DNA of 64,000 nt from Saprospiraceae bacterium (GCA_018057925.1 JAGPCT010000001.1:124001-188000); one strand, 5' to 3'; counted from the first letter of the stretch, positions 9,574-20,023 are shown. The notes: generated from the letters alone by a model not told the origin. A program made the numbers and translations.

Positions 9574-10814
9574 TTTTCTTCAAATTGTAAAATGGTTTCT
9601 CTAATTATGTTACAGCAATCCAAAAGTTGCTCTTCCGTCATCACTAATGGTGGAGCAAAACGAATGATATTGCCATGTGTAGGTTTTGCCAACAATCCAT
9701 TTTCCGCTAATCTCAGGCAAATATCCCAAGCAGTTGATGATGTTTCTGAGTCATTAATCACAATCGCATTAAGAAGGCCTTTTCCTCTGACAAGCGTTAC
9801 CAAATCACAAGAATCAACCAATTTCTGCATTTCTGTCCTAAATATCTTTCCTAAGCGAGCAGCATTTTCAGCTAATTTTTCGTCCAACACAACTTGCATT
9901 GCTTCCATGGCAACAGCACAGGATAATGGATTCCCTCCAAAAGTTGAACCATGTTGTCCCGGTTGAATGGTCAACATTATTTCATCATCAGCCATTACAC
10001 ATGAAACAGGCAAGACTCCTCCGGATACCGCCTTACCAAGAATCAATATATCCGGTCTAATATCAATCAAATCGCATGCAAGCATTGCTCCGGTACGTGC
10101 GATACCTGTCTGTACTTCGTCAGCTATAAAAAGAACATTGTTTTCTTTACAGAGTGAATAAACTTCTTTTAAATAAGTATCTTCAGGAACAAATACACCG
10201 GCTTCTCCTTGTATCGGTTCCATCAAGACACCGGCAATATTGGGCAATCTAATTGCTTTCTTAAAAGCTTCAATATCATTATAAGGAACTTCAATAAAGC
10301 CCGGCAAATATGGCCCATATCCACCTTTACTATCTACATCAGAAGATATACTGATGGCAGCCATTGTCCGTCCATGGAAATTACCTTGTGCAACAATAAT
10401 TTGAGCCTGACCTTCATTTACGCCTTTTATTTCATAAGCCCATCGGCGACACAATTTAATTGCTGTCTCAACACCTTCTACCCCGGTATTCATAGGAAGT
10501 AATTTATCATAACCGAAGATATCCGTCATAAATGCCTCGTACTTACCCAATAGATCATTGAAAAAAGCTCGTGAAGTCAATGTCAACTTTGAGGCTTGTT
10601 GAGTCAGTGCTTGTATTATTCTAGGATGGCAATGCCCTTGATTTACAGCCGAATATGCTGACAAAAAGTCATAATATTTTTTTCCGTCCACATCCCATAA
10701 AAATACACCTTCACCTCTGTTTAATACTACAGGCAATGGGTGATAATTATGAGCTCCGTATTTTTCTTCTAATTCTATATAGCTTTGGGCTAAACTATCA
10801 TTTATAGTCAACAT
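9570..10814 (-). CDS. rocD: Ornithine aminotransferase
   Basis: 414 aa, class III PLP-dependent aminotransferase. It transfers the delta-amino group of ornithine to 2-oxoglutarate, giving glutamate semialdehyde, in arginine/proline interconversion. Diagnostic stretches: [20 protein letters not shown] near the N-terminus, [31 protein letters not shown] with the PLP lysine, and [17 protein letters not shown]. The ATG at 10814 is preferred: an upstream in-frame TTG at 10835 sits inside the -7 promoter box, which would be untranscribed. Confidence 0.94.
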   Translation of the reverse strand: MLTINDSLAQSYIELEEKYGAHNYHPLPVVLNRGEGVFLWDVDGKKYYDFLSAYSAVNQGHCHPRIIQALTQQASKLTLTSRAFFNDLLGKYEAFMTDIFGYDKLLPMNTGVEGVETAIKLCRRWAYEIKGVNEGQAQIIVAQGNFHGRTMAAISISSDVDSKGGYGPYLPGFIEVPYNDIEAFKKAIRLPNIAGVLMEPIQGEAGVFVPEDTYLKEVYSLCKENNVLFIADEVQTGIARTGAMLACDLIDIRPDILILGKAVSGGVLPVSCVMADDEIMLTIQPGQHGSTFGGNPLSCAVAMEAMQVVLDEKLAENAARLGKIFRTEMQKLVDSCDLVTLVRGKGLLNAIVINDSETSSTAWDICLRLAENGLLAKPTHGNIIRFAPPLVMTEEQLLDCCNIIRETILQFEEK

Positions 10815-10832
10815 TTCTAAATTATTTATCCA

Positions 10833-10840
10833 CAAAGGTA
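10833..10840 (-). promoter_or_regulatory. -7 promoter element of rocD
   Basis: On the minus strand this reads TACCTTTG, a perfect TAnnTTTG. It lies 19 nt before the rocD ATG and fixes the start choice. No convincing TTG at the -33 spacing was seen. Confidence 0.5.
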
Positions 10841-10928
10841 AACATTATTATCAAGATAATATTTGTTTATTTTAATAATAATAAAATTTCATTTTGTGCC
10901 TAATTACATTGGAATAATAGCACACAAT

Positions 10929-11060
10929 TTAAACCGAATACAGCATTAAAGGTTTTAAAAAACCGTATTGAACTTAATATGAGTATAACTCCGATTTACC
11001 AATCGTTTCAATGATTTAGCAACATTTTTGAATATGAATCGCTTAACACTTTAGTATTCT
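10929..11060 (-). repeat. Interspersed TIR/hairpin element, copy R5 (degenerate)
   Basis: Decayed copy of the roughly 155 bp family in the orientation opposite to R1. Recognisable parts are TTAAACCGAATACAGCA, GGTTTTAAAAAACCGTA, the core CCGATTTACCAATCGTTTCA and the end TAGTATTC. It fills most of the 330 bp between rocD and gcvP, where no gene was seen. Confidence 0.65.
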
Positions 11061-11144
11061 TTAATGCTGAAATGGCCTTAAAAATACTTACAAACCTGAC
11101 TTTCAAGTCAAAGAATCATAAAATTCTTAGATTCAAGACTTATT

Positions 11145-13994
11145 CTACTCCGTCATATATTCCTCAATAGGCGGACATGTACATATCAAATTTCGATCTC
11201 CAAATGCATTATTTACTCTTCCGATTGGAGTCCAAAACTTAAAGCCCGATCTAAGATAATCCAGAGGATATGCTGCCTTTTCTCTGCTGTATGGCAATGT
11301 CCATTCATCAGCCGTAATCAATGGCAATGAATGGGGTGCATTGGAAAGTACATTGTTGTCAACTACTGCTTTTCCGTCTGCTATTTCCTCTATCTCATCC
11401 AAAATACTTAGCATAGCATCGCAAAACCTATCCAATTCATCCTTGCTTTCGCTTTCAGTTGGTTCTATCATCACCGTGCCGGCGACAGGAAATGACAAGG
11501 TAGGAGCATGGAATCCGTAATCAATCAACCTTTTTGCAACATCCTCTGCGCTTACCAAGTGTTTGTAAGGTCTTAAATCAACAATCATTTCATGAGCAGC
11601 GCGACCTTGTGCTCCTGAATATAATATCTCGTATCTTTTTTCCAATCTTGCTTTAATATAGTTGGCATTAAGAATAGCGATTTCTGTGGCTCTTTTAACA
11701 CCTTCCACACCCAACATACGAATGTATCCATAAGAAATCAACAAAATACTTGCAGACCCGTAAGGTGCAGAGCTTACAGCAAAATCATCACCCATCGCAA
11801 TATGTCCGGGTAAAAAAGGCTTTAATTTATCATTACAGCATATTGGACCCATCCCGGGACCGCCTCCACCATGTGGAATTGCAAATGTTTTATGTAAATT
11901 CAAGTGGCACACATCAGCACCTATTGAACCCGGATTAGTCAAGCCTACCTGAGCATTCATGTTGGCACCATCCATATATACCATACCTCCATTGACATGA
12001 ATAACTTCGCAAATTTCTTTTACGGATGTTTCGAATACACCAAATGTAGATGGGTATGTTATCATTAAACAAGATAAATGATCCTTATGTTCGATTGCCA
12101 ATCTTTTCAAATCGTCCAAATCTACATTTCCTTCATCATCCGTCTTAACAACGACCACTTTCATTCCGGCCATTACTGCAGATGCAGGATTGGTTCCATG
12201 AGCCGAAGAGGGTATCAACGCTACATCACGATGCTGGTCGCCTCGAGACTGATGATACCTGCTAATTGCTAATAGTCCGGCGTATTCACCCTGTGCTCCA
12301 CTATTAGGTTGAAAAGAACACGCAGTAAATCCGGTGATTTCACAAAGATAGCCAGCAAACTCACTAATCATCTTATAATAGCCCTTCCATTGATCACGAG
12401 GAGCAAAAGGATGGATATTGGCAAATTCAGGCCAAGAAACCGGTATCATCTCTGAAGCAGCATTCAGCTTCATCGTACAAGAACCAAGTGATATCATGCT
12501 ATGTACCAATGACAAATCTTTATTTTCCAATGCCTTCATATACCTCATCAACTTTGATTCTGTCTGGTAACTATTAAATACCGGATGTGTCAAAAATTCA
12601 GAAGTTCGCTCCAATTCCTGACTAATAGGCGATTTCATCTTGGCGGCTAGCGCAATCAAGTCTTCAGTAGAAAAATCGATATTAAAAGCCTTTAGTATCT
12701 GAGTCACATCATTCCAGGAAGTTGTTTCATCCACTGCAATCGTAATTGTTGAATCAGAATAGCCGAAATTAATCTCTAAGGCTTCTGCCCTATTTTTAAC
12801 CGCAGCAATCTCGTCAGCATCACATAGCACCGTAACTGTATCAAAAATAGATTTATGTTGAAGTGCACGCCCATTGGTTGAAAGGGCTTCACCAAGGGTT
12901 ACCGCACATGTATGGATGTTATATGCGATTCTTTTAATCCCCTCAGGTCCATGGTACACCGCATACATTGCAGCCATATTCGCTAACAATGCCTGAGCCG
13001 TGCAGATATTAGAAGTGGCTTTCTCCCGCTTGATATGTTGCTCTCTGGTCTGCAAAGCCATTCTTAAAGCTCTTTTACCGTGAACATCAATGGAAACACC
13101 AATAATTCTGCCCGGAATTGCTCTTTTAAAGTCATCACTAGTCGCAAAGAATGCAGCATGTGGGCCGCCAAATCCCATAGGAACACCAAAACGTTGGGAG
13201 TTTCCAAGTACGACATCAGCTCCCCATTCTCCCGGTGGAGTCAACAACACAAGGGACATCAAGTCTGCAGCCACAGCAACATAAACATCTTTAGATTTCA
13301 TGTCTTGCACAAATGCCCTATAATCTTCTACTCCACCCAATCTTTCCGGATATTGCAACAAAACTCCAAAAGCATTCTCGCCGATTTTATCCTTTTTCCA
13401 GTCAAATTCTACAACATCTATACCCAAAATTCGGCATCTGGTTTTTACCACATCCAGCGTCTGAGGGAATACACCCTTTTCTACATAAAACTCTTTAAAG
13501 TCATCACCCCGTTTATTTTTTGTTCCATAAAACATGCTCATGGCTTCAGCTGCGGCTGTTCCTTCATCCAATAAGGAAGCATTGGCTATTGGAAGTCCGG
13601 TCAAATCGGATACCATCGTCTGAAAATTAAGTAAGGACTCTAATCTTCCTTGGGCGATCTCTGCTTGATAAGGCGTATATTGAGTGTACCATCCCGGATT
13701 CTCAAAAAGGTTTCGTAAAATCGGCGACGGCACCAATGTATTGTAGTAACCTTGTCCGATATAACTTTTGAAAATCTTATTTTCTGAACCCAAGGTCTTA
13801 ATATAATCAAGATATTCGTGTTCCGTCATTGCTTTGGGTATATTAAGCTTATGTCTAATTCGAATAGCTTCCGGAACAGTTTGATCCACTAATTGATCAA
13901 CACTTTCAACGCCGATAGTTTCACACATCTCAGCAATCTGAGCAGCATCAACACCTAAATGCCTTTCTTCAAACATTTCTTCCTTAAATTCCAT
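11145..13994 (-). CDS. gcvP: Glycine dehydrogenase (aminomethyl-transferring), P protein
   Basis: 949 aa, the full single-chain form (N and C halves fused). It decarboxylates glycine and loads the aminomethyl group on lipoyl-GcvH in the glycine cleavage system. Visible marks: FEERHLG at the N-terminus, SYIGQGYYNTLVPSPILRN, SLGSCTMKLNAASEMIPVSW, and the PLP-lysine site LNLHKTFAIPHGGGGPGMGP. No gcvT or gcvH is in the window. A -7 box (TATATTTG, minus strand, 14027-14034) abuts the secDF terminator. Confidence 0.97.
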   Translation of the reverse strand: MEFKEEMFEERHLGVDAAQIAEMCETIGVESVDQLVDQTVPEAIRIRHKLNIPKAMTEHEYLDYIKTLGSENKIFKSYIGQGYYNTLVPSPILRNLFENPGWYTQYTPYQAEIAQGRLESLLNFQTMVSDLTGLPIANASLLDEGTAAAEAMSMFYGTKNKRGDDFKEFYVEKGVFPQTLDVVKTRCRILGIDVVEFDWKKDKIGENAFGVLLQYPERLGGVEDYRAFVQDMKSKDVYVAVAADLMSLVLLTPPGEWGADVVLGNSQRFGVPMGFGGPHAAFFATSDDFKRAIPGRIIGVSIDVHGKRALRMALQTREQHIKREKATSNICTAQALLANMAAMYAVYHGPEGIKRIAYNIHTCAVTLGEALSTNGRALQHKSIFDTVTVLCDADEIAAVKNRAEALEINFGYSDSTITIAVDETTSWNDVTQILKAFNIDFSTEDLIALAAKMKSPISQELERTSEFLTHPVFNSYQTESKLMRYMKALENKDLSLVHSMISLGSCTMKLNAASEMIPVSWPEFANIHPFAPRDQWKGYYKMISEFAGYLCEITGFTACSFQPNSGAQGEYAGLLAISRYHQSRGDQHRDVALIPSSAHGTNPASAVMAGMKVVVVKTDDEGNVDLDDLKRLAIEHKDHLSCLMITYPSTFGVFETSVKEICEVIHVNGGMVYMDGANMNAQVGLTNPGSIGADVCHLNLHKTFAIPHGGGGPGMGPICCNDKLKPFLPGHIAMGDDFAVSSAPYGSASILLISYGYIRMLGVEGVKRATEIAILNANYIKARLEKRYEILYSGAQGRAAHEMIVDLRPYKHLVSAEDVAKRLIDYGFHAPTLSFPVAGTVMIEPTESESKDELDRFCDAMLSILDEIEEIADGKAVVDNNVLSNAPHSLPLITADEWTLPYSREKAAYPLDYLRSGFKFWTPIGRVNNAFGDRNLICTCPPIEEYMTE

Positions 13995-14026
13995 AGGTAC
14001 TTACTTATTACTTTTATATTTTTTGC

Positions 14027-14034
14027 CAAATATA
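14027..14034 (-). promoter_or_regulatory. -7 promoter element of gcvP
   Basis: On the minus strand this reads TATATTTG, 33 nt before the gcvP ATG. The T-run of the secDF terminator is immediately upstream. No TTG at 18-19 nt was found. Confidence 0.4.
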
Positions 14035-14035
14035 T

Positions 14036-14071
14036 AAAAAAAGGCTGCAATATTCACTATTGCAGCCTTTG
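14036..14071 (-). terminator. Rho-independent terminator of secDF
   Basis: On the minus strand AAAGGCTGCAATA, a short loop and TATTGCAGCCTTT form a 13 bp stem followed by a run of T. It lies 27 bp after the secDF stop. Confidence 0.85.
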
Positions 14072-14097
14072 AATTTATTATCAAATAAGCCTTAGGC

Positions 14098-17000
14098 CTA
14101 CTTTTTATCAGAATGCCCTGCGACGCTCTTTGGTCTAATATCTTTTGCAAAATCATGCACTATAGCGCCGGCTATAAAGATGGATGAGAAGGTACCGAAG
14201 AAGATACCTACCATGATTGCAAATGCGAATCCTTTGATGCTCGCTCCACCAAATACAAACATGATTGTCATAACTGTAAACGTTATGAAGGAAGTAATGA
14301 TGGTTCTACCCAAAGTACTATTAATAGCTGCATTAATAACATCCGTCTTACTCATACTAAGGTTTTTACCGGCAAATTCTCGAATACGGTCAAAGATAAT
14401 CACCGTATCGTTCATCGAATAACCGATAACCGTAAGTATTGCTGCAATAAACGCCTGATCTATCTCCATTGAGAACCACACCAATCCATGCAACAAAGAG
14501 AATATCCCCAACATAACCAAACTATCGTGCGCTAATGCAATGATCGCACCCAAACTAAACTGCCATCTACTAAATCTGAATAAGATGTATATAAAGATAG
14601 CCAATAATGCTAAGAATGCTGCTGTTACGGAACTCATCTTAATATCATCCGCAACGGTTGGACCAACTTTAGAAAAGCTTGAAATATGAGTACCTTTAGA
14701 ATCTGACTTCTTAAATTGGTCTAAAGGAACGGTAACTTTAGTAACATCTTGTACGGCTTTATGCACTTTTGCAAGTACTTCGTCGCCTACCTCAGGGTTG
14801 GGGTCATCTATTTTATAGGAAGTCGTAACATTATACGTATTTTCAACGTCAACAGCTTTAACAATAGGTTCGCCGCCTAATTCTTTCTTCAAATTGGCTT
14901 TAAATACTTCAGGATCAATTTTCACATCATCCGCAAAAGATACGTTAGTTGAATAACCACCTTTCATATCAACACCAAGTTCAAATCCCCTTGTGAAAAT
15001 GGAAATCAAGCCAATAAGAACTATTGTTGATGAGAACAAGTAAGCTTTTTTACGAAGTCCCATCCAATTGATATTTGCTCCATGGATTATTTTATCTGAA
15101 AACGGAGTGGAGAATTTAATATCATGTCCTTTGCCAGCCCACCAATCCGTAATCAAGCGACCTACCAATACCGCAGTAAACAAGGACGACAATACACCCA
15201 CAATCATCACCACAGCAAAGCCCTTCACCGGACCAAGTCCGAAGTAAGCCAAACAGATATTGGTAATTAATGTAATGATGTTGGCATCAATTATTGCTGA
15301 ATATGAATGTTTAAATCCACGTGCTATGGCTTCTTTCAAACCATAACCATGCTTCAGTTCTTCCTTTACCCATTCAAATATGATAACGCTGACGTCAACG
15401 GCAATACCCATTGTGAGCAAAATACCGGCAATACCCGGCAAAGTAATAACAGTTCCTTTAGATGCCAGGACTCCAAAGATGAAAAACATGTTACACAGCA
15501 AGCTTATCACCGCAATCACTCCTGAAGTAGAGTAATAAGCGATCATGAATATCATGATGAAGAAAAATCCGATTAGTATTGCTACCAGTGATTTATTGAT
15601 ATTCTCTTGTCCCAAAGAAGGACCTACTAATGTTTCTTGAACAATCTTGGTCCCCGCAGGCAATTTACCAATCTGAAGAATATTGGCCAAGTCTTTTCCT
15701 TCCTGGACACTAAAATCTCCGGTTATCTGTGAATCACCGGATGTAATAGCATTATTAACTCTTGGTGCAGAAACGACTTCACCGTCTAATACGATTGCTA
15801 TTTCTCGGTTATTATCTGCTGCTGCCTTAGTAGTCATTTCTCCCCACTTCTTAGCACCTTCATTATCCATGCGAAGTGATACGGCTACCTGATTAGACAT
15901 TTGGTCTTGCGTCTCTCTGGCATCCACCACTCTATCACCTTCTAATGGAGCTTTACCGGAACGTGGCACCTTAATACCATACAGTTCGTACTTATTGGTA
16001 TATTTGAAAGTTACCGGGTCTTTAGTGGGCTTAGAAGACCATTTGAATGAAATATCGGCTGGAAATAATGCTTTTATCTGAGGTAATGCCAAATATTCAT
16101 CAACCAGATTCCTTTTATTCTTATCTGCTACACCCATTACAGCTAAAGGATACGCTATCCCTTGTTGTGTTGCCGAATTGGGCGTAAATATCTTAAATAG
16201 AGGACCAGCATCAGCCATTGTATTAGAAACAGGAACATCAACAATACGCATTGTTGAATCAATTACAGTACCGAGGCTATCTGTCTTTTTATCCCATATA
16301 GTATCTTTTTTAGTTGTAGCAGCAGTAACAGTAGTTGAGTCTCCACCTTTCAATGCTTTTAGAGTTTTATCTGCATTGGCAAATCCTTCTAAAACACCTG
16401 CATCTGAAGCACGATAAACGTCGAAAAATTCAAGTTTAGCACTTGCTTGAAGGAATTTTCTAGCTCTTTCAGGGTTATCGACACCCGGCAATTCAACCAC
16501 AATCATGTCTCTCGCTGCATCCAATGAAACGTTAGGCTGAGTAACACCAAACTTATCAATACGATCTTTTAATCTTTTGAAAGTGAGATCAACCGTTTGA
16601 TCTGCCTTCAATTGAATGGCATTTAAAACCTGATTATCTGAAGATGTCGCACGGATATCATCTTTTAAAGAAGGGCTTTTTGCAAAGATTGATGCAAGCG
16701 TCTTTCCATTAGCGACTTTGGCCCATTCCTGACCAAACGCTTTAACAAAACCAACTTGCTCGGTAACCAGTCTTTTTTCAGTCTTGTTTAAAGCCTCTAC
16801 AAAGGCAGGATCTTTACTATGATTTGACAAGGATGATAAAAAGTCTTTCAAGTCCACCTGAAGGACTGTACTCATACCACCTTTAAGGTCAAGTCCTAAT
16901 GCTAATTCCTGACGTTTCAATTCATCGTAGGTGTAGCTCTTTATACCGGGAATTCTGAAAACAGTTTCAGAAGACATAGAGTCCAAAAACGAGATCCTAG

Positions 17001-17172
17001 CTTCTTTCTCAACAACATCTTTATCATCTGCAGGAGCCGTAGCGGCAACTTTAGCAGCATAGGCATTCGCAGCCTTTTCTATTCTGGTTGTTGGTAAATA
17101 AAATAAATATTGAAGTAAACAAACCAATGCGATTGCAACTAGAAAAAATTTAATTATTCCTTTTCCTTGCAT
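14098..17172 (-). CDS. secDF: Protein translocase SecDF fusion
   Basis: 1024 aa, SecD and SecF joined in one chain as in most Bacteroidota. It uses the proton gradient to pull exported proteins through SecYEG. The SecD half has LGLDLKGGMSTVLQVDL, the periplasmic P1 domain and LPGIAGILLTMGIAVDVSVIIFEW. The SecF half has GVDMKGGYSTNVSF and YSMNDTVIIFDRIRE. About 12 membrane segments are visible. Compared with E. coli SecD, the region between residues about 270 and 400 carries an extra insertion rich in Asp and Thr. Confidence 0.96.
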   Translation of the reverse strand: MQGKGIIKFFLVAIALVCLLQYLFYLPTTRIEKAANAYAAKVAATAPADDKDVVEKEARISFLDSMSSETVFRIPGIKSYTYDELKRQELALGLDLKGGMSTVLQVDLKDFLSSLSNHSKDPAFVEALNKTEKRLVTEQVGFVKAFGQEWAKVANGKTLASIFAKSPSLKDDIRATSSDNQVLNAIQLKADQTVDLTFKRLKDRIDKFGVTQPNVSLDAARDMIVVELPGVDNPERARKFLQASAKLEFFDVYRASDAGVLEGFANADKTLKALKGGDSTTVTAATTKKDTIWDKKTDSLGTVIDSTMRIVDVPVSNTMADAGPLFKIFTPNSATQQGIAYPLAVMGVADKNKRNLVDEYLALPQIKALFPADISFKWSSKPTKDPVTFKYTNKYELYGIKVPRSGKAPLEGDRVVDARETQDQMSNQVAVSLRMDNEGAKKWGEMTTKAAADNNREIAIVLDGEVVSAPRVNNAITSGDSQITGDFSVQEGKDLANILQIGKLPAGTKIVQETLVGPSLGQENINKSLVAILIGFFFIMIFMIAYYSTSGVIAVISLLCNMFFIFGVLASKGTVITLPGIAGILLTMGIAVDVSVIIFEWVKEELKHGYGLKEAIARGFKHSYSAIIDANIITLITNICLAYFGLGPVKGFAVVMIVGVLSSLFTAVLVGRLITDWWAGKGHDIKFSTPFSDKIIHGANINWMGLRKKAYLFSSTIVLIGLISIFTRGFELGVDMKGGYSTNVSFADDVKIDPEVFKANLKKELGGEPIVKAVDVENTYNVTTSYKIDDPNPEVGDEVLAKVHKAVQDVTKVTVPLDQFKKSDSKGTHISSFSKVGPTVADDIKMSSVTAAFLALLAIFIYILFRFSRWQFSLGAIIALAHDSLVMLGIFSLLHGLVWFSMEIDQAFIAAILTVIGYSMNDTVIIFDRIREFAGKNLSMSKTDVINAAINSTLGRTIITSFITFTVMTIMFVFGGASIKGFAFAIMVGIFFGTFSSIFIAGAIVHDFAKDIRPKSVAGHSDKK

Positions 17173-17298
17173 TTTAAATTTTTTTAAAATAAATTTCGTT
17201 AAGATTTTATGCCTATATACTTATATAAAGTCTTGTCAAAGCCATATCACATCAACGATACAGGGCATGCCAAGCCTTATTTTCTGTTTAAGGCGGTG

Positions 17299-17306
17299 CA
17301 AATATA
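17299..17306 (-). promoter_or_regulatory. Probable -7 element of secDF with a long leader
   Basis: On the minus strand this reads TATATTTG followed by CACCGCC. It predicts a 5' leader of roughly 120 nt before the secDF ATG. No TTG stands at the -33 distance. Confidence 0.35.
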
Positions 17307-17468
17307 TAAATAATCTTTATAAATTACTGAACTATTGTTACTATTTCAATCAACTTGCGTCATATTATAAAAAAAATACACTTTGATGGAACAAAGTAAT
17401 CCTCAAAAATGTATTTAGTATGAATTTTATTCTATAATTTTATTTATTAAATCTAAAATTTTTAAAGT

Positions 17469-17963
17469 ATGGGTTTATTTTCATTTTTAAAAGGCAGTGG
17501 CAGTGACGATCTCAAAAAGAAAGAAACAGAAGCTGCAAAAAATGCAGTGGATCAAGCCAACCAAGCTGCTATTCAAGCAATTATGCATTCGCAAAAAGTT
17601 CTTTCTCTGGAAAATATCGTTCAAAACCTTAATATCCCAATAAATGGCCTCGCAATTCAATTGGATGGAGATACTGTTACCGTCAATGGTAGTGTTGCGA
17701 CTCAAGCAGAAAAAGAAAAGATTGTCCTCGCATTGGGCAATGTTAACGGCATTGCCGCAGTTGATGACCAACTTACAGCGGAAAATGCTGAACCTGAATC
17801 CAGTTTTTATGAAGTAAAATCAGGTGATTCACTTTCTAAAATTGCAAAAGCTTATTACGGCGACCCAATGAAATACACCGTTATTTTTGAAGCCAATAAG
17901 CCTATGTTAAAAGATCCGGATAAAATTTATCCAGGGCAACAGTTAAGAATACCTAAAATATAA
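17469..17963 (+). CDS. BON and LysM domain protein (YgaU/Kbp-like)
   Basis: 164 aa with no signal peptide. Residues about 40-105 form a BON domain (LAIQLDGDTVTVNGSVATQA, then GNVNGIAAVDDQL). Residues about 113-163 form a LysM domain (YEVKSGDSLSKIAKAYYGDP to YPGQQLRIPKI). The architecture and length equal E. coli Kbp (YgaU), a cytoplasmic potassium-binding protein; potassium binding here is inferred from that. A strong terminator follows. Confidence 0.85.
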   Translation: MGLFSFLKGSGSDDLKKKETEAAKNAVDQANQAAIQAIMHSQKVLSLENIVQNLNIPINGLAIQLDGDTVTVNGSVATQAEKEKIVLALGNVNGIAAVDDQLTAENAEPESSFYEVKSGDSLSKIAKAYYGDPMKYTVIFEANKPMLKDPDKIYPGQQLRIPKI

Positions 17964-17973
17964 TAGCACTCTG

Positions 17974-18002
17974 AAAGGTCGGTCAAAAACCGACCTTTTT
18001 CT
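17974..18002 (+). terminator. Terminator after the BON-LysM gene
   Basis: AAAGGTCGGT, loop CAAAA, ACCGACCTTT and a T-run. It overlaps the last codons of the convergent ABC permease gene and may act in both directions, since an A-run also flanks the other side. Confidence 0.8.
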
Positions 18003-19290
18003 TTTGTAAATCATGGTGTATAGTAGAAATAATCAAACACACAACACCAAATACTATTAAAAGACATAGTTTCAAGAAAAATCTATCCCATGTGATACCC
18101 CTTACGAAAACATCTTGAAACAAGCTCAATCCCCATTGTAACGGCGACAACTCAGCTACAAGTTGCAAGCTATAAGGCAACACCTCTATTGGCACCCAAA
18201 TACCCCCCAATGCAGATAATATCACTATTGTTACCGATCCAAACATCATGGCTTGATGGTACGTATTAAACAAACTTCCAACTAATACACCAAAACTCAC
18301 TGCTGCAAAGGATATACCGGCCGCAGCAACAATGGCAGGGAAAATAGACTGATTCATCTCAAGTACAGGCAAATCAACCAATGGCAATAATACTCTACTA
18401 GCAATCAAAATAGATAAAAACTGAAATAATCCAAACAGACTATAAAATATAACTTTCCCAAGAATAATATCGATAAAGCTACCGGGCGTCATATCCAACA
18501 ACAATCGGCTACCTTCTTTTTTCTCTTTTATAAAATTCCCGGAAAGAGGTATAATCAAGAAAAATATAGCAAATACAATCCAAGCCGGAACATTATGCTG
18601 GACAGAACTCATTATAAAAGTAGGCATACTTTGTTTTCCAAGATTTTCGACAATAATATTATCAGCCAATAACGACTCATTTTCCTTTCCTCCCAAGTCC
18701 TCAGACTCAGTGCTATTTCCAGGTATATGCATTTTATCAAATAACATGTCGAGCTGAATCTTAAATAACATCTTCTCTATACCGTTTTGAATGGCCATCC
18801 TGATTGTTGCCTTGGCTATCGGATCGAAGAAAAGCGTAATTTGTAAAGAATCCACTCCGGGTCTTACAGGGATAATCGATGGCTGACCACTGGCTTTTCC
18901 AATTGTATTGATAAGCTTATTGCTCCTATTCAGCATCTCTGAATAGCTTCCTTTGGGTATCAATACTCCTAAAGGATATTCCCCTTCTTCTACTAATTTT
19001 TTAGCCAATTCCTCTGTAACAGGAATTCCTTTGTATGAATCAATCAACGTAAATCGCCCTGACTTTTCAAACATTGCTCTCAATGAATCACCCAAAGGCT
19101 TTTGGTCATTGTCCACCCACACTACTTTAAACCCTACGTCCTGATAATCTTTGAAAGGCCCATCTTGAACCAACGCCATAGCTATTATCAACATTATCGG
19201 CATTGCAATCAACATCACCAAACCACCCGGATCTCTGAAGAGTAGTATTCGCTCTTTTATTATCGTTGCTGTGATACGCCTTCTATTCAA
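17983..19290 (-). CDS. ABC-2 type transporter permease
   Basis: 435 aa. An N-terminal helix (residues about 22-42) is followed by an extracytoplasmic domain of about 200 aa, then five hydrophobic segments from about residue 235, as in the YhhJ/DrrB-like ABC-2 family with long first loop. The start is TTG, overlapping the ATPase stop as TTGA. With the ATPase it forms an exporter. In related Bacteroidota clusters such pairs lie beside flexirubin/dialkylresorcinol genes, so a lipid or pigment export role is a guess. Confidence 0.85.
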   Translation of the reverse strand: MNRRRITATIIKERILLFRDPGGLVMLIAMPIMLIIAMALVQDGPFKDYQDVGFKVVWVDNDQKPLGDSLRAMFEKSGRFTLIDSYKGIPVTEELAKKLVEEGEYPLGVLIPKGSYSEMLNRSNKLINTIGKASGQPSIIPVRPGVDSLQITLFFDPIAKATIRMAIQNGIEKMLFKIQLDMLFDKMHIPGNSTESEDLGGKENESLLADNIIVENLGKQSMPTFIMSSVQHNVPAWIVFAIFFLIIPLSGNFIKEKKEGSRLLLDMTPGSFIDIILGKVIFYSLFGLFQFLSILIASRVLLPLVDLPVLEMNQSIFPAIVAAAGISFAAVSFGVLVGSLFNTYHQAMMFGSVTIVILSALGGIWVPIEVLPYSLQLVAELSPLQWGLSLFQDVFVRGITWDRFFLKLCLLIVFGVVCLIISTIHHDLQKKKVGF

Positions 19291-20021
19291 TCTCTAACAG
19301 CTTTTCCCGTTAATGCAATAAATAATCCTTCCAGATTTGACATTTCATATTTTTTTAATAGGGCTTCAGGTTTTCCTGTAAGTATCATTCTACCATAGTC
19401 CATGATAGAAATTATCTGACACAATTCCTGAGCTTCAGCTAAAAGATGACTCGTGTATAAAATTGTTTTACCTTGACTATTCAGGTCACGAATCACCTCA
19501 TGGATTAGTGCACGACTATGAATATCAACTCCTGCCGTAGGCTCATCCAATATCAAAATTTCCGGACTATGAAGCAATGCTACTAAAATGTTAGCCCTTC
19601 TATTCATGCCTCCTGACAAATGTTTTACCCGCTTAGAAAGATGAGCCGTCAACTGAAAAATATTAACTAAATCTTGGATTCGCTGTTGGATATAAACCTT
19701 TTCCAATCCATAGAGTCTTCCATAATACCATAAATTTTCCTGCAATGTCAATTCTCCGAAAAGACCATCTTGTTGGGGAACAAAACCAATTAATCGTTTA
19801 TCAATATTACTTCGCTTACCATCTTTTTCAATACAAATTTGACCACTATCGGGCTTCAATAGTCCACATATCATCAAAACCAGCGTAGTCTTCCCTGCTC
19901 CATTGGGTCCAAGCAATCCGGTAATTGTCCCAGCCGGAATAGTCAAATCAATACGATTGACAGCAAAGTCAAATTGTCCATTATATTTCTTTGAAACTTG
20001 ACTTATTTGGATACCATCCAT
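19287..20021 (-). CDS. ABC transporter ATP-binding protein
   Basis: 244 aa. Walker A GLLGPNGAGKTTLV, Q-loop FVPQQDGLF, signature LSGGMNRRANI, Walker B ILILDEPTAGVD and switch His in TSHLL are all intact, so it should hydrolyse ATP. The signature and the DEPTAGVD form are those of drug/lipid ABC-2 exporters (CcmA/NatA type). It starts 2 bp after the BtrH-like gene and overlaps the permease. Confidence 0.94.
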   Translation of the reverse strand: MDGIQISQVSKKYNGQFDFAVNRIDLTIPAGTITGLLGPNGAGKTTLVLMICGLLKPDSGQICIEKDGKRSNIDKRLIGFVPQQDGLFGELTLQENLWYYGRLYGLEKVYIQQRIQDLVNIFQLTAHLSKRVKHLSGGMNRRANILVALLHSPEILILDEPTAGVDIHSRALIHEVIRDLNSQGKTILYTSHLLAEAQELCQIISIMDYGRMILTGKPEALLKKYEMSNLEGLFIALTGKAVRD

Positions 20022-20023
20022 AA

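Noticed and set aside
10814..10835. Upstream start of rocD (TTG at 10835)
   Set aside because: It falls within the TACCTTTG -7 box and would lie upstream of the expected transcription start.
12078..13574. Several long plus-strand open frames inside gcvP
   Set aside because: They are antisense shadows of a strongly conserved minus-strand protein.
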